DNA of 37,612 nt from a bacterium. Lineage in GTDB: Bacteria > Bacteroidota > Bacteroidia > CAILMK01 > JACPUW01. Both the position numbers and the translations under genes were made by a program. A model generated the notes under the pieces. The model was not told the DNA's origin, made no database searches, and saw only the letters and a list, made by a program, of their open reading frames with translations. The stretch lies in assembly GCA_016124515.1 (NCBI GenBank), contig WGNN01000145.1, positions 1 through 37,612 of the forward strand. The letters are read 5' to 3'. How positions within the stretch are numbered: position 1 is the first letter of the stretch; the number at the start of each line of letters is the position of its first letter. Below are positions 1 through 7,160 of this stretch, piece after piece.

Positions 1-476
1 AGGTTTTCTTCATAAATGCGGTGCTTGTTGGGCGCAACAAAAATGATGTAGGGTACGCCTTGCTTTTGTGCAAAGTCGGCGCGGTATTGCAGTTGCACCC
101 GGCCTTCCTTCAGTTCGGCATGCGTAAATTTATTTAAGCCCGAGTAGCATTTGTAGGGTTTGCCTTTCATAAAATACCAACCTTCGGTACCAAATATTAC
201 CTGATCGGGAAGTGGAGAAACCCGCAGAAGATCCATTTTTATCTTGTGGTTTTGGCTAATAAACCACTCGCGAAAGCCAAAATGATCCGCCCAATACTCA
301 TTAAACTGTGGCGGAAATTTATCAAGCAACTTCAGGTTTACTTCAGGAAAAGGTTTCAGTTGCCGGTTTTCATCAGCCGAGGTTTCTTCGTTTTTGCTCA
401 GCAGTGTTTTTACCAGGGGCATACTTATGGCCAGTACAAAGACGAGCGAAAAAGCTATTTGTAACAATCTTTTCAT
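1..476 (-). CDS. AlgJ/AlgX-like SGNH-fold protein, 3'-truncated by window edge
   Basis: I translated this by hand from the ATG at 476 down to base 1; the reading frame is open throughout, giving about 158 N-terminal residues. The protein starts MKRLLQIAFSLVFVLAIS, a signal anchor, and continues with FNEYWADHFGFREWF, FGTEGWYFM and YIIFVAPNKHRIY. This pattern is typical of the N-terminal part of AlgJ/AlgX/DHHW-type O-acetyltransferases, which have an SGNH-like catalytic fold in the periplasm. The catalytic Asp-His and Ser regions would be further on, partly outside the window. The gene starts 5 bp after the stop of the MBOAT gene, so the two are almost surely one operon that moves and attaches acyl (probably acetyl) groups to an exported polysaccharide. 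The substrate cannot be told from the sequence. Confidence 0.82.
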   Translation of the reverse strand, partial: MKRLLQIAFSLVFVLAISMPLVKTLLSKNEETSADENRQLKPFPEVNLKLLDKFPPQFNEYWADHFGFREWFISQNHKIKMDLLRVSPLPDQVIFGTEGWYFMKGKPYKCYSGLNKFTHAELKEGRVQLQYRADFAQKQGVPYIIFVAPNKHRIYEEN

Positions 477-481
477 GGCGC

Positions 482-1894
482 TTAAAATCTGAAGTAAATA
501 AAAGGATTGTAGGTATTGGCCGACAGGAAGCTCATACTAAGGAAAAGCACCACCAGAAGAAATGCGTATTTGGCGCTCACAAATCCCAGCATGGCCCGGC
601 TTTCATTTTTATTGGCAGCAAGGTAGTCGTGCAGCTTTTGAAACCAGCCCAGCGATGCCAAAAGTGAGGCAATAAAAGCCAGTAGCACATCGGTTTGCAG
701 GTACGAGGCAGCTTCCAGCCAGTTGAAATGCGTAAAAACATTTCCCAATTTGCCTATTATAGCCAAGGCGGCGGGCAAGGTTTCGGCTCTGAAAAACACC
801 CAGCCAACCACTACTATAATAAAGGTATAAAGTTGTGGAATGGGCAGCCATACTTTTTTAAGCACGCGGGCAAGGCCAATGCGCTCTGCAACGAGAAAAA
901 AACCATGAAACAAACCCCAGATCACAAAATTCCAGCTTGGACCGTGCCAAAAACCGGTGCATAAAAACACGATGAGCAAATTGATGTAAAGCCTGCTGTT
1001 GCCCACACGGTTGCCGCCCAGGGGAATATATAAGTAGTCTCTGAACCAAGTGGAGAGCGATATGTGCCACCTTCTCCAAAACTCCTGTATGCTTTTGGAT
1101 ATGTAGGGAAAGTTGAAGTTTTCGAGAAACTCAAAACCAAACATTCGGCCAAGGCCAATGGCCATATCGGAGTAGCCGGCAAAGTCAAAATAAATTTGAA
1201 AAGTGTAGGCCAGGGTGCCCACCAATGCCATGGTTGGGGTCATAATGTCGGGGTTGGTTTCAAAAATGTCGTCGGCAACAACCGCCAGCGTGTTGGCTAT
1301 CAATACCTTTTTGCCCAAGCCAATGACAAAGCGCTCCACTCCCGATGCAAAATGTTGCCAGTTGCGCACCCGGTTTTTCAGTTGTTGGGCAATATCGTGG
1401 TAGCGCACAATGGGGCCCGCTATTAGCTGCGGAAACAAGGAAATGTACAGTGATAAGTCAATAAGGCTTTTTTGTACCTTGGTTTCTTTCCTATACACAT
1501 CTACCAAATAGGAAATGGCCTGAAAGGTGAAAAATGAAATACCAATAGGCAATTTGATATGCGGAAGGGGGAGCTGTGTACCGGCAAGTGTATTGATGTT
1601 CTCAGCAAAAAAATCGGCGTATTTGAAAATGACCAGTACGAGCAGGTTGATGCCCACGCCCAAGGCCAGTACTTTCTTTTGAGAATGAGGGAACTTGTTG
1701 AGCAACAGACCAAAGCCATAGTTGAGCAACAGCGAACCTATTAAGATGAGTGAATAGCTGACGCCGCCCCAGGCGTAGAAGGTAAGCGATGCCAGCAGCA
1801 GCCAAATGTTTTGTCCTTTGCGGGGCAACAAAAGACTTACCAACAGCGTGAGCGGCAAAAAGCAAAATATAAATACGGTAGAACTAAAAACCAT
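482..1894 (-). CDS. MBOAT family O-acyltransferase (AlgI-like)
   Basis: Polytopic membrane protein of 470 aa, the usual size for AlgI/PatA/DltB-like acyltransferases. The family signature is clear: FDFAGYSDMAIGLGR near residues 236-250, RRWHISLSTWFRDYLYIPLGG at about 274-294, and TGFWHGPSWNFVIWG at about 313-327. The His of WHG (about 317) corresponds to the family's invariant catalytic histidine. Such proteins take an acyl group from a cytoplasmic donor and pass it across the membrane to a periplasmic SGNH partner; here the partner is the AlgJ-like gene immediately downstream (gap 5 bp). There are no alginate biosynthesis genes in the window, so the polysaccharide acceptor is unknown. It starts at an ATG next to a hydrophobic first segment. 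The assignment to MBOAT is firm; the pairing and the O-acetylation role are inferred from family and context. Confidence 0.93.
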   Translation of the reverse strand: MVFSSTVFIFCFLPLTLLVSLLLPRKGQNIWLLLASLTFYAWGGVSYSLILIGSLLLNYGFGLLLNKFPHSQKKVLALGVGINLLVLVIFKYADFFAENINTLAGTQLPLPHIKLPIGISFFTFQAISYLVDVYRKETKVQKSLIDLSLYISLFPQLIAGPIVRYHDIAQQLKNRVRNWQHFASGVERFVIGLGKKVLIANTLAVVADDIFETNPDIMTPTMALVGTLAYTFQIYFDFAGYSDMAIGLGRMFGFEFLENFNFPYISKSIQEFWRRWHISLSTWFRDYLYIPLGGNRVGNSRLYINLLIVFLCTGFWHGPSWNFVIWGLFHGFFLVAERIGLARVLKKVWLPIPQLYTFIIVVVGWVFFRAETLPAALAIIGKLGNVFTHFNWLEAASYLQTDVLLAFIASLLASLGWFQKLHDYLAANKNESRAMLGFVSAKYAFLLVVLFLSMSFLSANTYNPFIYFRF

Positions 1895-1936
1895 GTGTAA
1901 AAACAGCGGGCAAAAGTAACTTAAAATCAGGACTGA

Positions 1937-2776
1937 TTAGCGGGCGCTGTTAACCGCCCATTGCTGCCAATTGTTTTGCGCTTCTGCGGCATCTTCAAGC
2001 GCATCGGGCAATTGGTAGAAAAAATCGAGACCGGTAAGTTGCTCCACACTGTCTATGCTCACCACATAGTTGTAGATGCTTTCCTTACTTCCTTCATTTG
2101 GCATTACAAAGGCAATGGTTTTGATTTCGGGCCATGAAAAATCGGCTACAATCTTATAGTAATAGTTGGGCACAGCTACTTCGTTGCCGCCTATATGTTT
2201 CATGTTTTCAGTAAAAACAGGGCCTGTTACCACAAAAAGCAAGGTATCGGTATATACCCAAGTGCGTACTTGCTCTTCCAGTTTTTTCCAAATTCCACGG
2301 TTAAAAGAGGGTTCCTGTGGACTCATGTTGCTCATATAAAATGACTCGTCCATAGCGGTTTTGCTCCAGGCCATGTCGGCGGCGGGTGCCAAATGGCCCC
2401 TGTCGTAGCCGCTTCTCTTGTAGTCATCAAGCGTGGCACTTCCGGTGCTTACGCTTGGGTCGGCCATAAAATGGTCTTTGCGTTTTACCGGGTTTTGAAG
2501 TTCGCTCAGGCAAATGCTGTAGGCCACCCACGCTGCCTGCTCATACAATTCGTTGTATCCCAGCGAGTAGTACTTATGGTTTATGATAGCCAGACTTGGG
2601 TCGGTGGCCGGCAGCTCAAGATTTGAAGGCAAGGTATAGCTGCTCCAGATTTCGTTTGTCTCAGTGCTGGGTTGGCTGTCAGGTGTTGTGGCAATTTTGC
2701 CCTGTTGCAGGTAGAAGTAGAGGGCCACCAGAACCAGCACGCAGAGCAAAATCAAAAAAATCTGATTTTTTTTCAT
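1937..2776 (-). CDS. Membrane-anchored DNA/RNA non-specific endonuclease (NUC1/Endonuclease_NS)
   Basis: Protein of 279 aa with one hydrophobic segment at residues 5-23 followed by a polar linker, so it is an exported or membrane-anchored enzyme with its catalytic domain outside. The beta-beta-alpha metal nuclease motif DRGHLAPAADM starts at residue 125 (catalytic His about 128). The downstream helix SFNRGIWKKLE carries the metal-binding Asn (about 159), and SFYMSNMSPQ is also typical. Enzymes of this family cut single- and double-stranded DNA and RNA without sequence preference; extracellular members serve nutrient scavenging, biofilm DNA turnover or defence. No inhibitor gene sits next to it, which fits an enzyme that is only active outside the cytoplasm. 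It lies downstream of uvrA on the same strand but 241 bp away, so co-transcription is doubtful. Confidence 0.9.
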   Translation of the reverse strand: MKKNQIFLILLCVLVLVALYFYLQQGKIATTPDSQPSTETNEIWSSYTLPSNLELPATDPSLAIINHKYYSLGYNELYEQAAWVAYSICLSELQNPVKRKDHFMADPSVSTGSATLDDYKRSGYDRGHLAPAADMAWSKTAMDESFYMSNMSPQEPSFNRGIWKKLEEQVRTWVYTDTLLFVVTGPVFTENMKHIGGNEVAVPNYYYKIVADFSWPEIKTIAFVMPNEGSKESIYNYVVSIDSVEQLTGLDFFYQLPDALEDAAEAQNNWQQWAVNSAR

Positions 2777-2880
2777 TTCACAAATATGTAAAAACAGCCC
2801 TGATATGGTTTAAAATGGACATTGGAAAAATATAGCTGTGTACTTTATACACTTTGTGTTTTTCAATTTAAAAAAAATAT

Positions 2881-2888
2881 TACCTTAG
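2881..2888 (+). promoter_or_regulatory. -7-like element upstream of candidate sRNA
   Basis: TACCTTAG differs from the Bacteroidota -7 consensus TAnnTTTG at one base. It sits 4 bp before the first hairpin of the candidate RNA, which would place initiation at about 2893-2895. The upstream element is weak: a TTTG occurs at 2853-2856, but the spacing of 24 bp is longer than the 19 bp seen at the other promoters in this window. No coding sequence follows on this strand. Confidence 0.35.
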
Positions 2889-2892
2889 CCAA

Positions 2893-2999
2893 GTCTTTAA
2901 GAGAAAGACACAATTTCAAAATTTTACTAACTCAAGATATAGGTCAACGCAGTTAGTCCCCTTGCGGTCAGGTTTGGGAGGTCCTGGCCGCTTTTTTTT
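2893..2999 (+). ncRNA. Candidate small structured RNA, family not recognised
   Basis: This intergenic stretch holds three consecutive hairpins on the + strand. The first is GTCTTT (2893-2898) with AAAGAC (2904-2909). The second is ACTAACT (2926-2932) with AGTTAGT (2951-2957). The third is GCGGTCAGG (2964-2972) with CCTGGCCGC (2983-2991), followed directly by eight Ts. Both flanking genes lie on the minus strand, so the terminator does not belong to any protein gene here. A -7-like box lies just upstream. The terminator loop TTTGGGAGGT contains GGAGGT, complementary to the 16S anti-Shine-Dalgarno. I see no open reading frame of note in it, and it lacks the hallmarks of SRP RNA, tmRNA or 6S RNA. 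Expression and exact 5' end are inferred. Confidence 0.45.
2964..2999 (+). terminator. Intrinsic terminator in the uvrA-endonuclease gap, + strand
   Basis: A 9-bp GC-rich stem, GCGGTCAGG with CCTGGCCGC (one G-T wobble), has a 10-nt loop and is followed at once by TTTTTTTT at 2992-2999. Read on the minus strand the hairpin has no trailing T run, so it can only terminate + strand transcription. That makes it unsuited as the uvrA terminator and points to a separate transcript ending here. Confidence 0.75.
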
Positions 3000-3017
3000 G
3001 CCCATTACCCAACACTT

Positions 3018-5888
3018 TTATTTGTTTTTGAGCTCCTGCTGCAGGAAACGTGCAGTATGGCTTGTTTTGTTTTTGGCTACTTGTTCGGGGGTTCCTTTGC
3101 AAACTATTGTTCCGCCATTGTTGCCCCCTTCGGGCCCCAGATCTATCACATGGTCGGCCAGTTTTATCACATCAAGGTTGTGTTCTATTATGAGAACCGT
3201 ATTTCCGCGGTCCACCAGTTCGCCTATCACATCCATCAATATTCTTATGTCTTCAAAATGCAAACCCGTGGTGGGTTCGTCAAAAATGTAGAAGGTATTT
3301 CCGGTATCGCGTTTCGATAGTTCGGTAGCCAGTTTTATGCGTTGCGCTTCGCCGCCGCTCAGTGTGGTAGAGCTTTGACCCAATTTTATATACCCCAGCC
3401 CCACGCTGTTGAGTGCTTCTAGCTTGCGTTTTATTTTGGGTACCGCCTCAAAAAAATCTACCGCCAATTCAATAGGCATTTCAAGCACATCGCTTATGGA
3501 GTGGCCTTTGTAGCGCACTTCAAGGGTTTGGCGGTTGTACCTTTTGCCCATGCATGAGGGGCAGTTTACATACACATCGGGCAGAAAATTCATTTCTATG
3601 AGTTTCATACCGCCGCCACCACATTCTTCGCATCGTCCACCTTTCACATTAAAAGAAAAGCGTCCGGGTGCATAGGCCCGTATTTTAGATTCGGGCAATT
3701 GGGCAAACAGGTTGCGTATTTCGGTAAAGACGCCGGTATAGGTGGCCGGATTTGAGCGCGGGGTTCTGCCTATGGGCGATTGGTCAATCTCTATTACTTT
3801 GTCAATAAGTTGCAGTCCATCAATGCTTTTGTAGGGCAAAACAGGTGCGTTGGATCGGTAAAAATGCCGCTTGAGTATGGGGTACAAGGTGCCATTGATA
3901 AGGCTTGATTTGCCACTGCCCGAAACCCCGCTCACACAAATAAGGCAGCCCAGGGGAAAACTCACATGTACATTTTTGAGGTTGTGGCCCGTAGCGCCTT
4001 TCAGCTCCAGTTTGTGGCCATTTCCTTTGCGTCGTTTGCTTGGTACTTCAATATTTTTTGCTCCCGACAAATAGGCTGCCGTGAGTGAACCTTGTTTCAT
4101 AAATGCCTTTGGAGCGCCTTCTGCTACCACTTTTCCGCCATTTACACCGGCACCGGGACCCAAATCCACAATGTAGTCGGCGGCCAACATCATGTCTTTG
4201 TCGTGCTCTACCACCAGCACGGTGTTTCCTACATCGCGCAGTTCTACAAGCGAGTTAATCAAACGCTCGTTGTCGCGCTGGTGCAGGCCAATACTGGGTT
4301 CGTCGAGTATATAGAGCACATTGGTGAGTTGCGAACCTATTTGCGTAGCCAGCCTTATACGCTGTGCCTCGCCACCCGAAAGGGTATAAGAGGGCCTGAA
4401 CAACGACAGGTAGTTGAGCCCTACGTTGAGCAGAAATCCGGTGCGGGCCTTTATTTCCTTTATTATTTCATGCGCCACAATACGCATATTGGGCGACACG
4501 GTTTCTTCTATTTGCGAGGCCCATTTGCCAAACTCATCAATTTGCATATTGCCCACTTCGCCTATGTGCTTGTCAAGAATTTTGAAATGCAGCGACTCTT
4601 TTTTCAAGCGGTTGCCTTCGCACTCGGGGCATGGACCGTAGGTAGAAATGCCTTGCAAAATTTCTACAAACTCTTTGTACCAGCCGTTGGTAAGGCATTG
4701 CTCAAAATAGCCCAACAAGCCTTGAAAATCAGTGCGTTCTGAAACCATGCCGTAGTCAATTTTGAGGTTGTCTATGCCGTGCAAAATCTCGTGCAGCACC
4801 GCCTCGGGGATGTCGCTTATTTTAGATTCGGGTTTTAGTTTATGGTTTTTGAGGATGGTTTTTATGCCATTTACAGTAGTAGAGTCAAGGTACTCGCGGT
4901 AGGGAAGCAGCAGGGCTTTGTTTACTGTTGCATTGCCGTTGCCCAAAAGGGCATCTATATCAAATTGGTATGAACTACCCACGCCACGGCATTTTGGGCA
5001 ATAGCCGTATGGCGAGTTGAACGAAAAAGTATTGGGTTGTGGTTCGTCGTAGGCAATTCCACTGTCAATGCACATCAGGTTTTTGCTGTAGGCAAGGGTT
5101 TCGTTGGTTTCGGGCAGGTGCACCATTATAAGTCCATTGCCTTCTTTCAGTGCCAGTTTCAATGAATCATTCAATCGCTCGGCTGCTTTTTCGCCCACTT
5201 TTATGCGGTCAACTACCAATTCTATGTCGTGCACTTGGTAGCGGCTCAGTTGCATTTTCGGCACCAAATCGGTCACTTCGCCATCAATGCGCATACGGGT
5301 AAAACCGTTTTTGCGGTAGCGCTCAAACAGCTCTCGGTAATGTCCTTTGCGACCCCTTACCAGCGGAGCAAGCAGCAAAATGCCCTGTCCGTTGAATTTT
5401 TCGGTAATCAGACTTTTTATTTCCTCCTCGCTAAAGCGCACCATTTTTTTGCCGGTCACGTAAGAGTATGGCTCGCCAATGCGTGCGTAGAGCAAGCGCA
5501 AAAAGTCATAAATCTCGGTAATGGTGCCTACGGTAGAGCGGGGGTTTTTGCTCACCGTTTTTTGCTCAATGGAAATTACCGGACTCAAACCGTTGATTTT
5601 TTCTACATCGGGCCGTTGCATATTGCCCATGAACTGCCTGGCATAGGCACTGAAACTTTCCATGTAACGCCTTTGACCTTCGGCATAAATGGTATCGAAA
5701 GCCAGTGAAGATTTGCCCGAACCACTAAGGCCGGTAAAAACCAGCAAGGCATTGCGCGGCAAGGTGAGCGATACATTTTTGAGGTTGTGCTCATTGGCAC
5801 CATATATTTCAATGAGGCCATCTTCTATCAAATGGGCGTTGTCGGCGGCTTTTTTCGGTGGTTTGCTTTTGGCTGTAGTTGTGGGCAT
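3018..5888 (-). CDS. uvrA: Excinuclease ABC subunit A (UvrA)
   Basis: Damage-sensing ATPase of nucleotide excision repair, 956 aa, close to the family norm of about 940 with a short basic N-terminal extension. Two ABC modules are complete: Walker A GLSGSGKS at 53-60 and GVSGSGKSS at 654-662; signatures LSGGEAQR at 503-510 and 843-850; Walker B LYILDEP at 525-531 and FYIFDEP at 866-872. The C-terminal zinc module has CEEC (753-756) and CPSC (776-779). The N-terminal zinc site is incomplete: CPKC is present at 297-300, but the earlier pair has only Cys273, with Ser276 where the second Cys would be. UvrA works with UvrB, whose gene is not in the window. Transcribed alone or as the first gene of its strand run, with a promoter-like pattern just upstream. 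Confidence 0.97.
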   Translation of the reverse strand: MPTTTAKSKPPKKAADNAHLIEDGLIEIYGANEHNLKNVSLTLPRNALLVFTGLSGSGKSSLAFDTIYAEGQRRYMESFSAYARQFMGNMQRPDVEKINGLSPVISIEQKTVSKNPRSTVGTITEIYDFLRLLYARIGEPYSYVTGKKMVRFSEEEIKSLITEKFNGQGILLLAPLVRGRKGHYRELFERYRKNGFTRMRIDGEVTDLVPKMQLSRYQVHDIELVVDRIKVGEKAAERLNDSLKLALKEGNGLIMVHLPETNETLAYSKNLMCIDSGIAYDEPQPNTFSFNSPYGYCPKCRGVGSSYQFDIDALLGNGNATVNKALLLPYREYLDSTTVNGIKTILKNHKLKPESKISDIPEAVLHEILHGIDNLKIDYGMVSERTDFQGLLGYFEQCLTNGWYKEFVEILQGISTYGPCPECEGNRLKKESLHFKILDKHIGEVGNMQIDEFGKWASQIEETVSPNMRIVAHEIIKEIKARTGFLLNVGLNYLSLFRPSYTLSGGEAQRIRLATQIGSQLTNVLYILDEPSIGLHQRDNERLINSLVELRDVGNTVLVVEHDKDMMLAADYIVDLGPGAGVNGGKVVAEGAPKAFMKQGSLTAAYLSGAKNIEVPSKRRKGNGHKLELKGATGHNLKNVHVSFPLGCLICVSGVSGSGKSSLINGTLYPILKRHFYRSNAPVLPYKSIDGLQLIDKVIEIDQSPIGRTPRSNPATYTGVFTEIRNLFAQLPESKIRAYAPGRFSFNVKGGRCEECGGGGMKLIEMNFLPDVYVNCPSCMGKRYNRQTLEVRYKGHSISDVLEMPIELAVDFFEAVPKIKRKLEALNSVGLGYIKLGQSSTTLSGGEAQRIKLATELSKRDTGNTFYIFDEPTTGLHFEDIRILMDVIGELVDRGNTVLIIEHNLDVIKLADHVIDLGPEGGNNGGTIVCKGTPEQVAKNKTSHTARFLQQELKNK

Positions 5889-5906
5889 GAGCTATAAAAA
5901 TGGCGG

Positions 5907-5936
5907 CAAATTTCTATAGATAATGCTTAATACCAA
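5907..5936 (-). promoter_or_regulatory. Possible uvrA promoter
   Basis: On the minus strand TTG (5934-5936) is followed after exactly 19 bp by GAAATTTG (5907-5914). The latter differs from TAnnTTTG only at its first base. The spacing equals that of the two perfect promoters in this window. Initiation would fall about 12-15 bp upstream of the uvrA ATG at 5888. Confidence 0.4.
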
Positions 5937-5978
5937 TGAGTTGTTTAGGATATGCGTAAGGTTCTGTGCCTTAGTTTT

Positions 5979-6599
5979 TTAAGAAAAGCTGAATAGGTTT
6001 ATAAAAAAGTCGAGGTCTATTTTGTTGGCGGTAAAAACGGCATAGCCATAAAGGGTGTAGCGCAAAAGCCTGAAAGTGGTGTAGAGCAAGAATTTTTTCA
6101 TGGGATAATTGGTGGCGCCGCTCAGCAAACAAATAGCGGCATAGGGCAGGGGAGTTACTGCGGCTACTACCAACAAAAAACCGCCGTATTGTTTCAAATA
6201 CACCACATATTTTTTCATTCGCTTAACCAAAAACCAACGCACTATAGGCAGTTTTCTAAATCGCAGACCCACCAAATAATTGAGCCAGCCGGCGCCATAA
6301 GAAATGAGCATGAGTGCCAGGAGTATGAGAATGTAATGGGTGGTGCCGCCCTGATTGAGTCCCCAGGCCATAAAAATTTCGGGCGTAATGAGCCCAAAGA
6401 ACACCTCTGAAAAAGTGTAGATGGCAAATACCAGCGCGGGTTTGCTGTAAACGGGCTCTAGCCAGGTTAAATAATTGATGCCATTGAACTGTTTGAAAGC
6501 CAAAAAAGCGAGGATAAACAGCGATAAAATGAGCAGACCGCGTGTGAGGTACTTCAGCAGAAAGCTCAGTTTGTTTTCCTCTTGCTCAGTTGCTTGCAT
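5979..6599 (-). CDS. YqaA-like / VTT-domain (DedA-superfamily-like) integral membrane protein
   Basis: Protein of 206 aa with about five hydrophobic segments (near residues 14-35, 52-70, 85-110, 133-155 and a weaker C-terminal one). The stretch around residues 140-165, reading VAAVTPLPYAAICLLSGAT, with its small-residue turn and prolines, resembles the re-entrant region of YqaA/DedA-type (VTT) proteins. Members of that superfamily help keep membrane potential or flip lipids, but the specific function of this branch is not known. It ends 90 bp before uvrA on the same strand and starts 21 bp after the stop of the biotin carrier gene, so it may be co-transcribed with that gene. A family-level call is all the sequence supports. 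Confidence 0.6.
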   Translation of the reverse strand: MQATEQEENKLSFLLKYLTRGLLILSLFILAFLAFKQFNGINYLTWLEPVYSKPALVFAIYTFSEVFFGLITPEIFMAWGLNQGGTTHYILILLALMLISYGAGWLNYLVGLRFRKLPIVRWFLVKRMKKYVVYLKQYGGFLLVVAAVTPLPYAAICLLSGATNYPMKKFLLYTTFRLLRYTLYGYAVFTANKIDLDFFINLFSFS

Positions 6600-6620
6600 C
6601 AGCAGATTTTGATGGAATAC

Positions 6621-7121
6621 CTAGCCAAAGGTTACCAATACCATATTTTTTTCAACGGCTTGTTTGGGGCTTACCTTTATTTCTTTTATCACCGCATCGC
6701 CGGGGGCTTTTATCACGTTTTCCATTTTCATGGCTTCAAGTACCAAAATGGGTTCGCCTTTTTTCACTTCATCCCCGGGTTTGGCTATTACCTCCAGCAC
6801 CAAGCCGGGCATGGGAGCTTTCAGATCGCTTTGCACGGCGCCCAGCATTTTGTCCATACCCAGTTTTTCAAGCAGCAAATCGTAGTGGTCTTTCAACTCA
6901 GTCTCGGCTTTGTTGTTGCCTATTTTTATGCTCAGTTGCTTTGCCGAACCATTGTTGGTAATCTGTGGATGCAGTATGCGGTCGGGCAATACGAGTTGCC
7001 ACTGCCCCTGACTGTTTTTCTCCAGATTCATTTCAAATTCCTTGTCATTTACCCTAACCTTGTTTCCGTCTATATCAACGGTGTATATATTTTCGTTTAC
7101 TTTTACCTGATACATAGTCAT
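6621..7121 (-). CDS. Biotin carboxyl carrier protein (biotin/lipoyl attachment domain)
   Basis: Protein of 166 aa from the chosen start. The C-terminal 70 residues are a biotinyl domain: APMPGLVLEV at about 102-111 and EAMKMEN at 129-135, where Lys132 is the residue expected to carry biotin. The N-terminal half is a divergent beta-rich region found in the stand-alone carriers of acyl-CoA carboxylases (acetyl- or propionyl-CoA type) in Bacteroidota, which are usually about 160-170 aa. No carboxylase or carboxyltransferase gene is near, so the partner enzyme is unknown. The frame stays open to 7184, but that would overlap the divergent gene and has no homology-like content. ATGs at 7121 and 7115 are both possible; a -7-like box at 7133-7140 favours one of these, perhaps 7115. 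Confidence 0.88.
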   Translation of the reverse strand: MTMYQVKVNENIYTVDIDGNKVRVNDKEFEMNLEKNSQGQWQLVLPDRILHPQITNNGSAKQLSIKIGNNKAETELKDHYDLLLEKLGMDKMLGAVQSDLKAPMPGLVLEVIAKPGDEVKKGEPILVLEAMKMENVIKAPGDAVIKEIKVSPKQAVEKNMVLVTFG

Positions 7122-7132
7122 GAATTTGAAGG

Positions 7133-7160
7133 CAAAATTACATGCTTCGATTGCTCCAAA
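7133..7160 (-). promoter_or_regulatory. Possible promoter of the biotin carrier gene
   Basis: On the minus strand TAATTTTG (7133-7140) matches TAnnTTTG exactly, with TTTG (7157-7160) upstream at a shortish 16-bp spacing. Initiation at about 7127 would leave only a very short leader before ATG 7121 or 7115. The element overlaps the first codons of the divergent gene if that gene truly starts at ATG 7142. Confidence 0.4.

Noticed and set aside
246-667. Open frames on the + strand opposite the AlgJ-like and MBOAT genes
   Set aside because: They lie antisense to two genes with clear family motifs, and their translations have no recognisable domain.
2893-2999. Candidate RNA as SRP RNA, tmRNA or 6S RNA
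   Set aside because: No GGAA tetraloop with the SRP asymmetric loop, no tRNA-like end with tag peptide, and no single long bulged hairpin as in 6S RNA.
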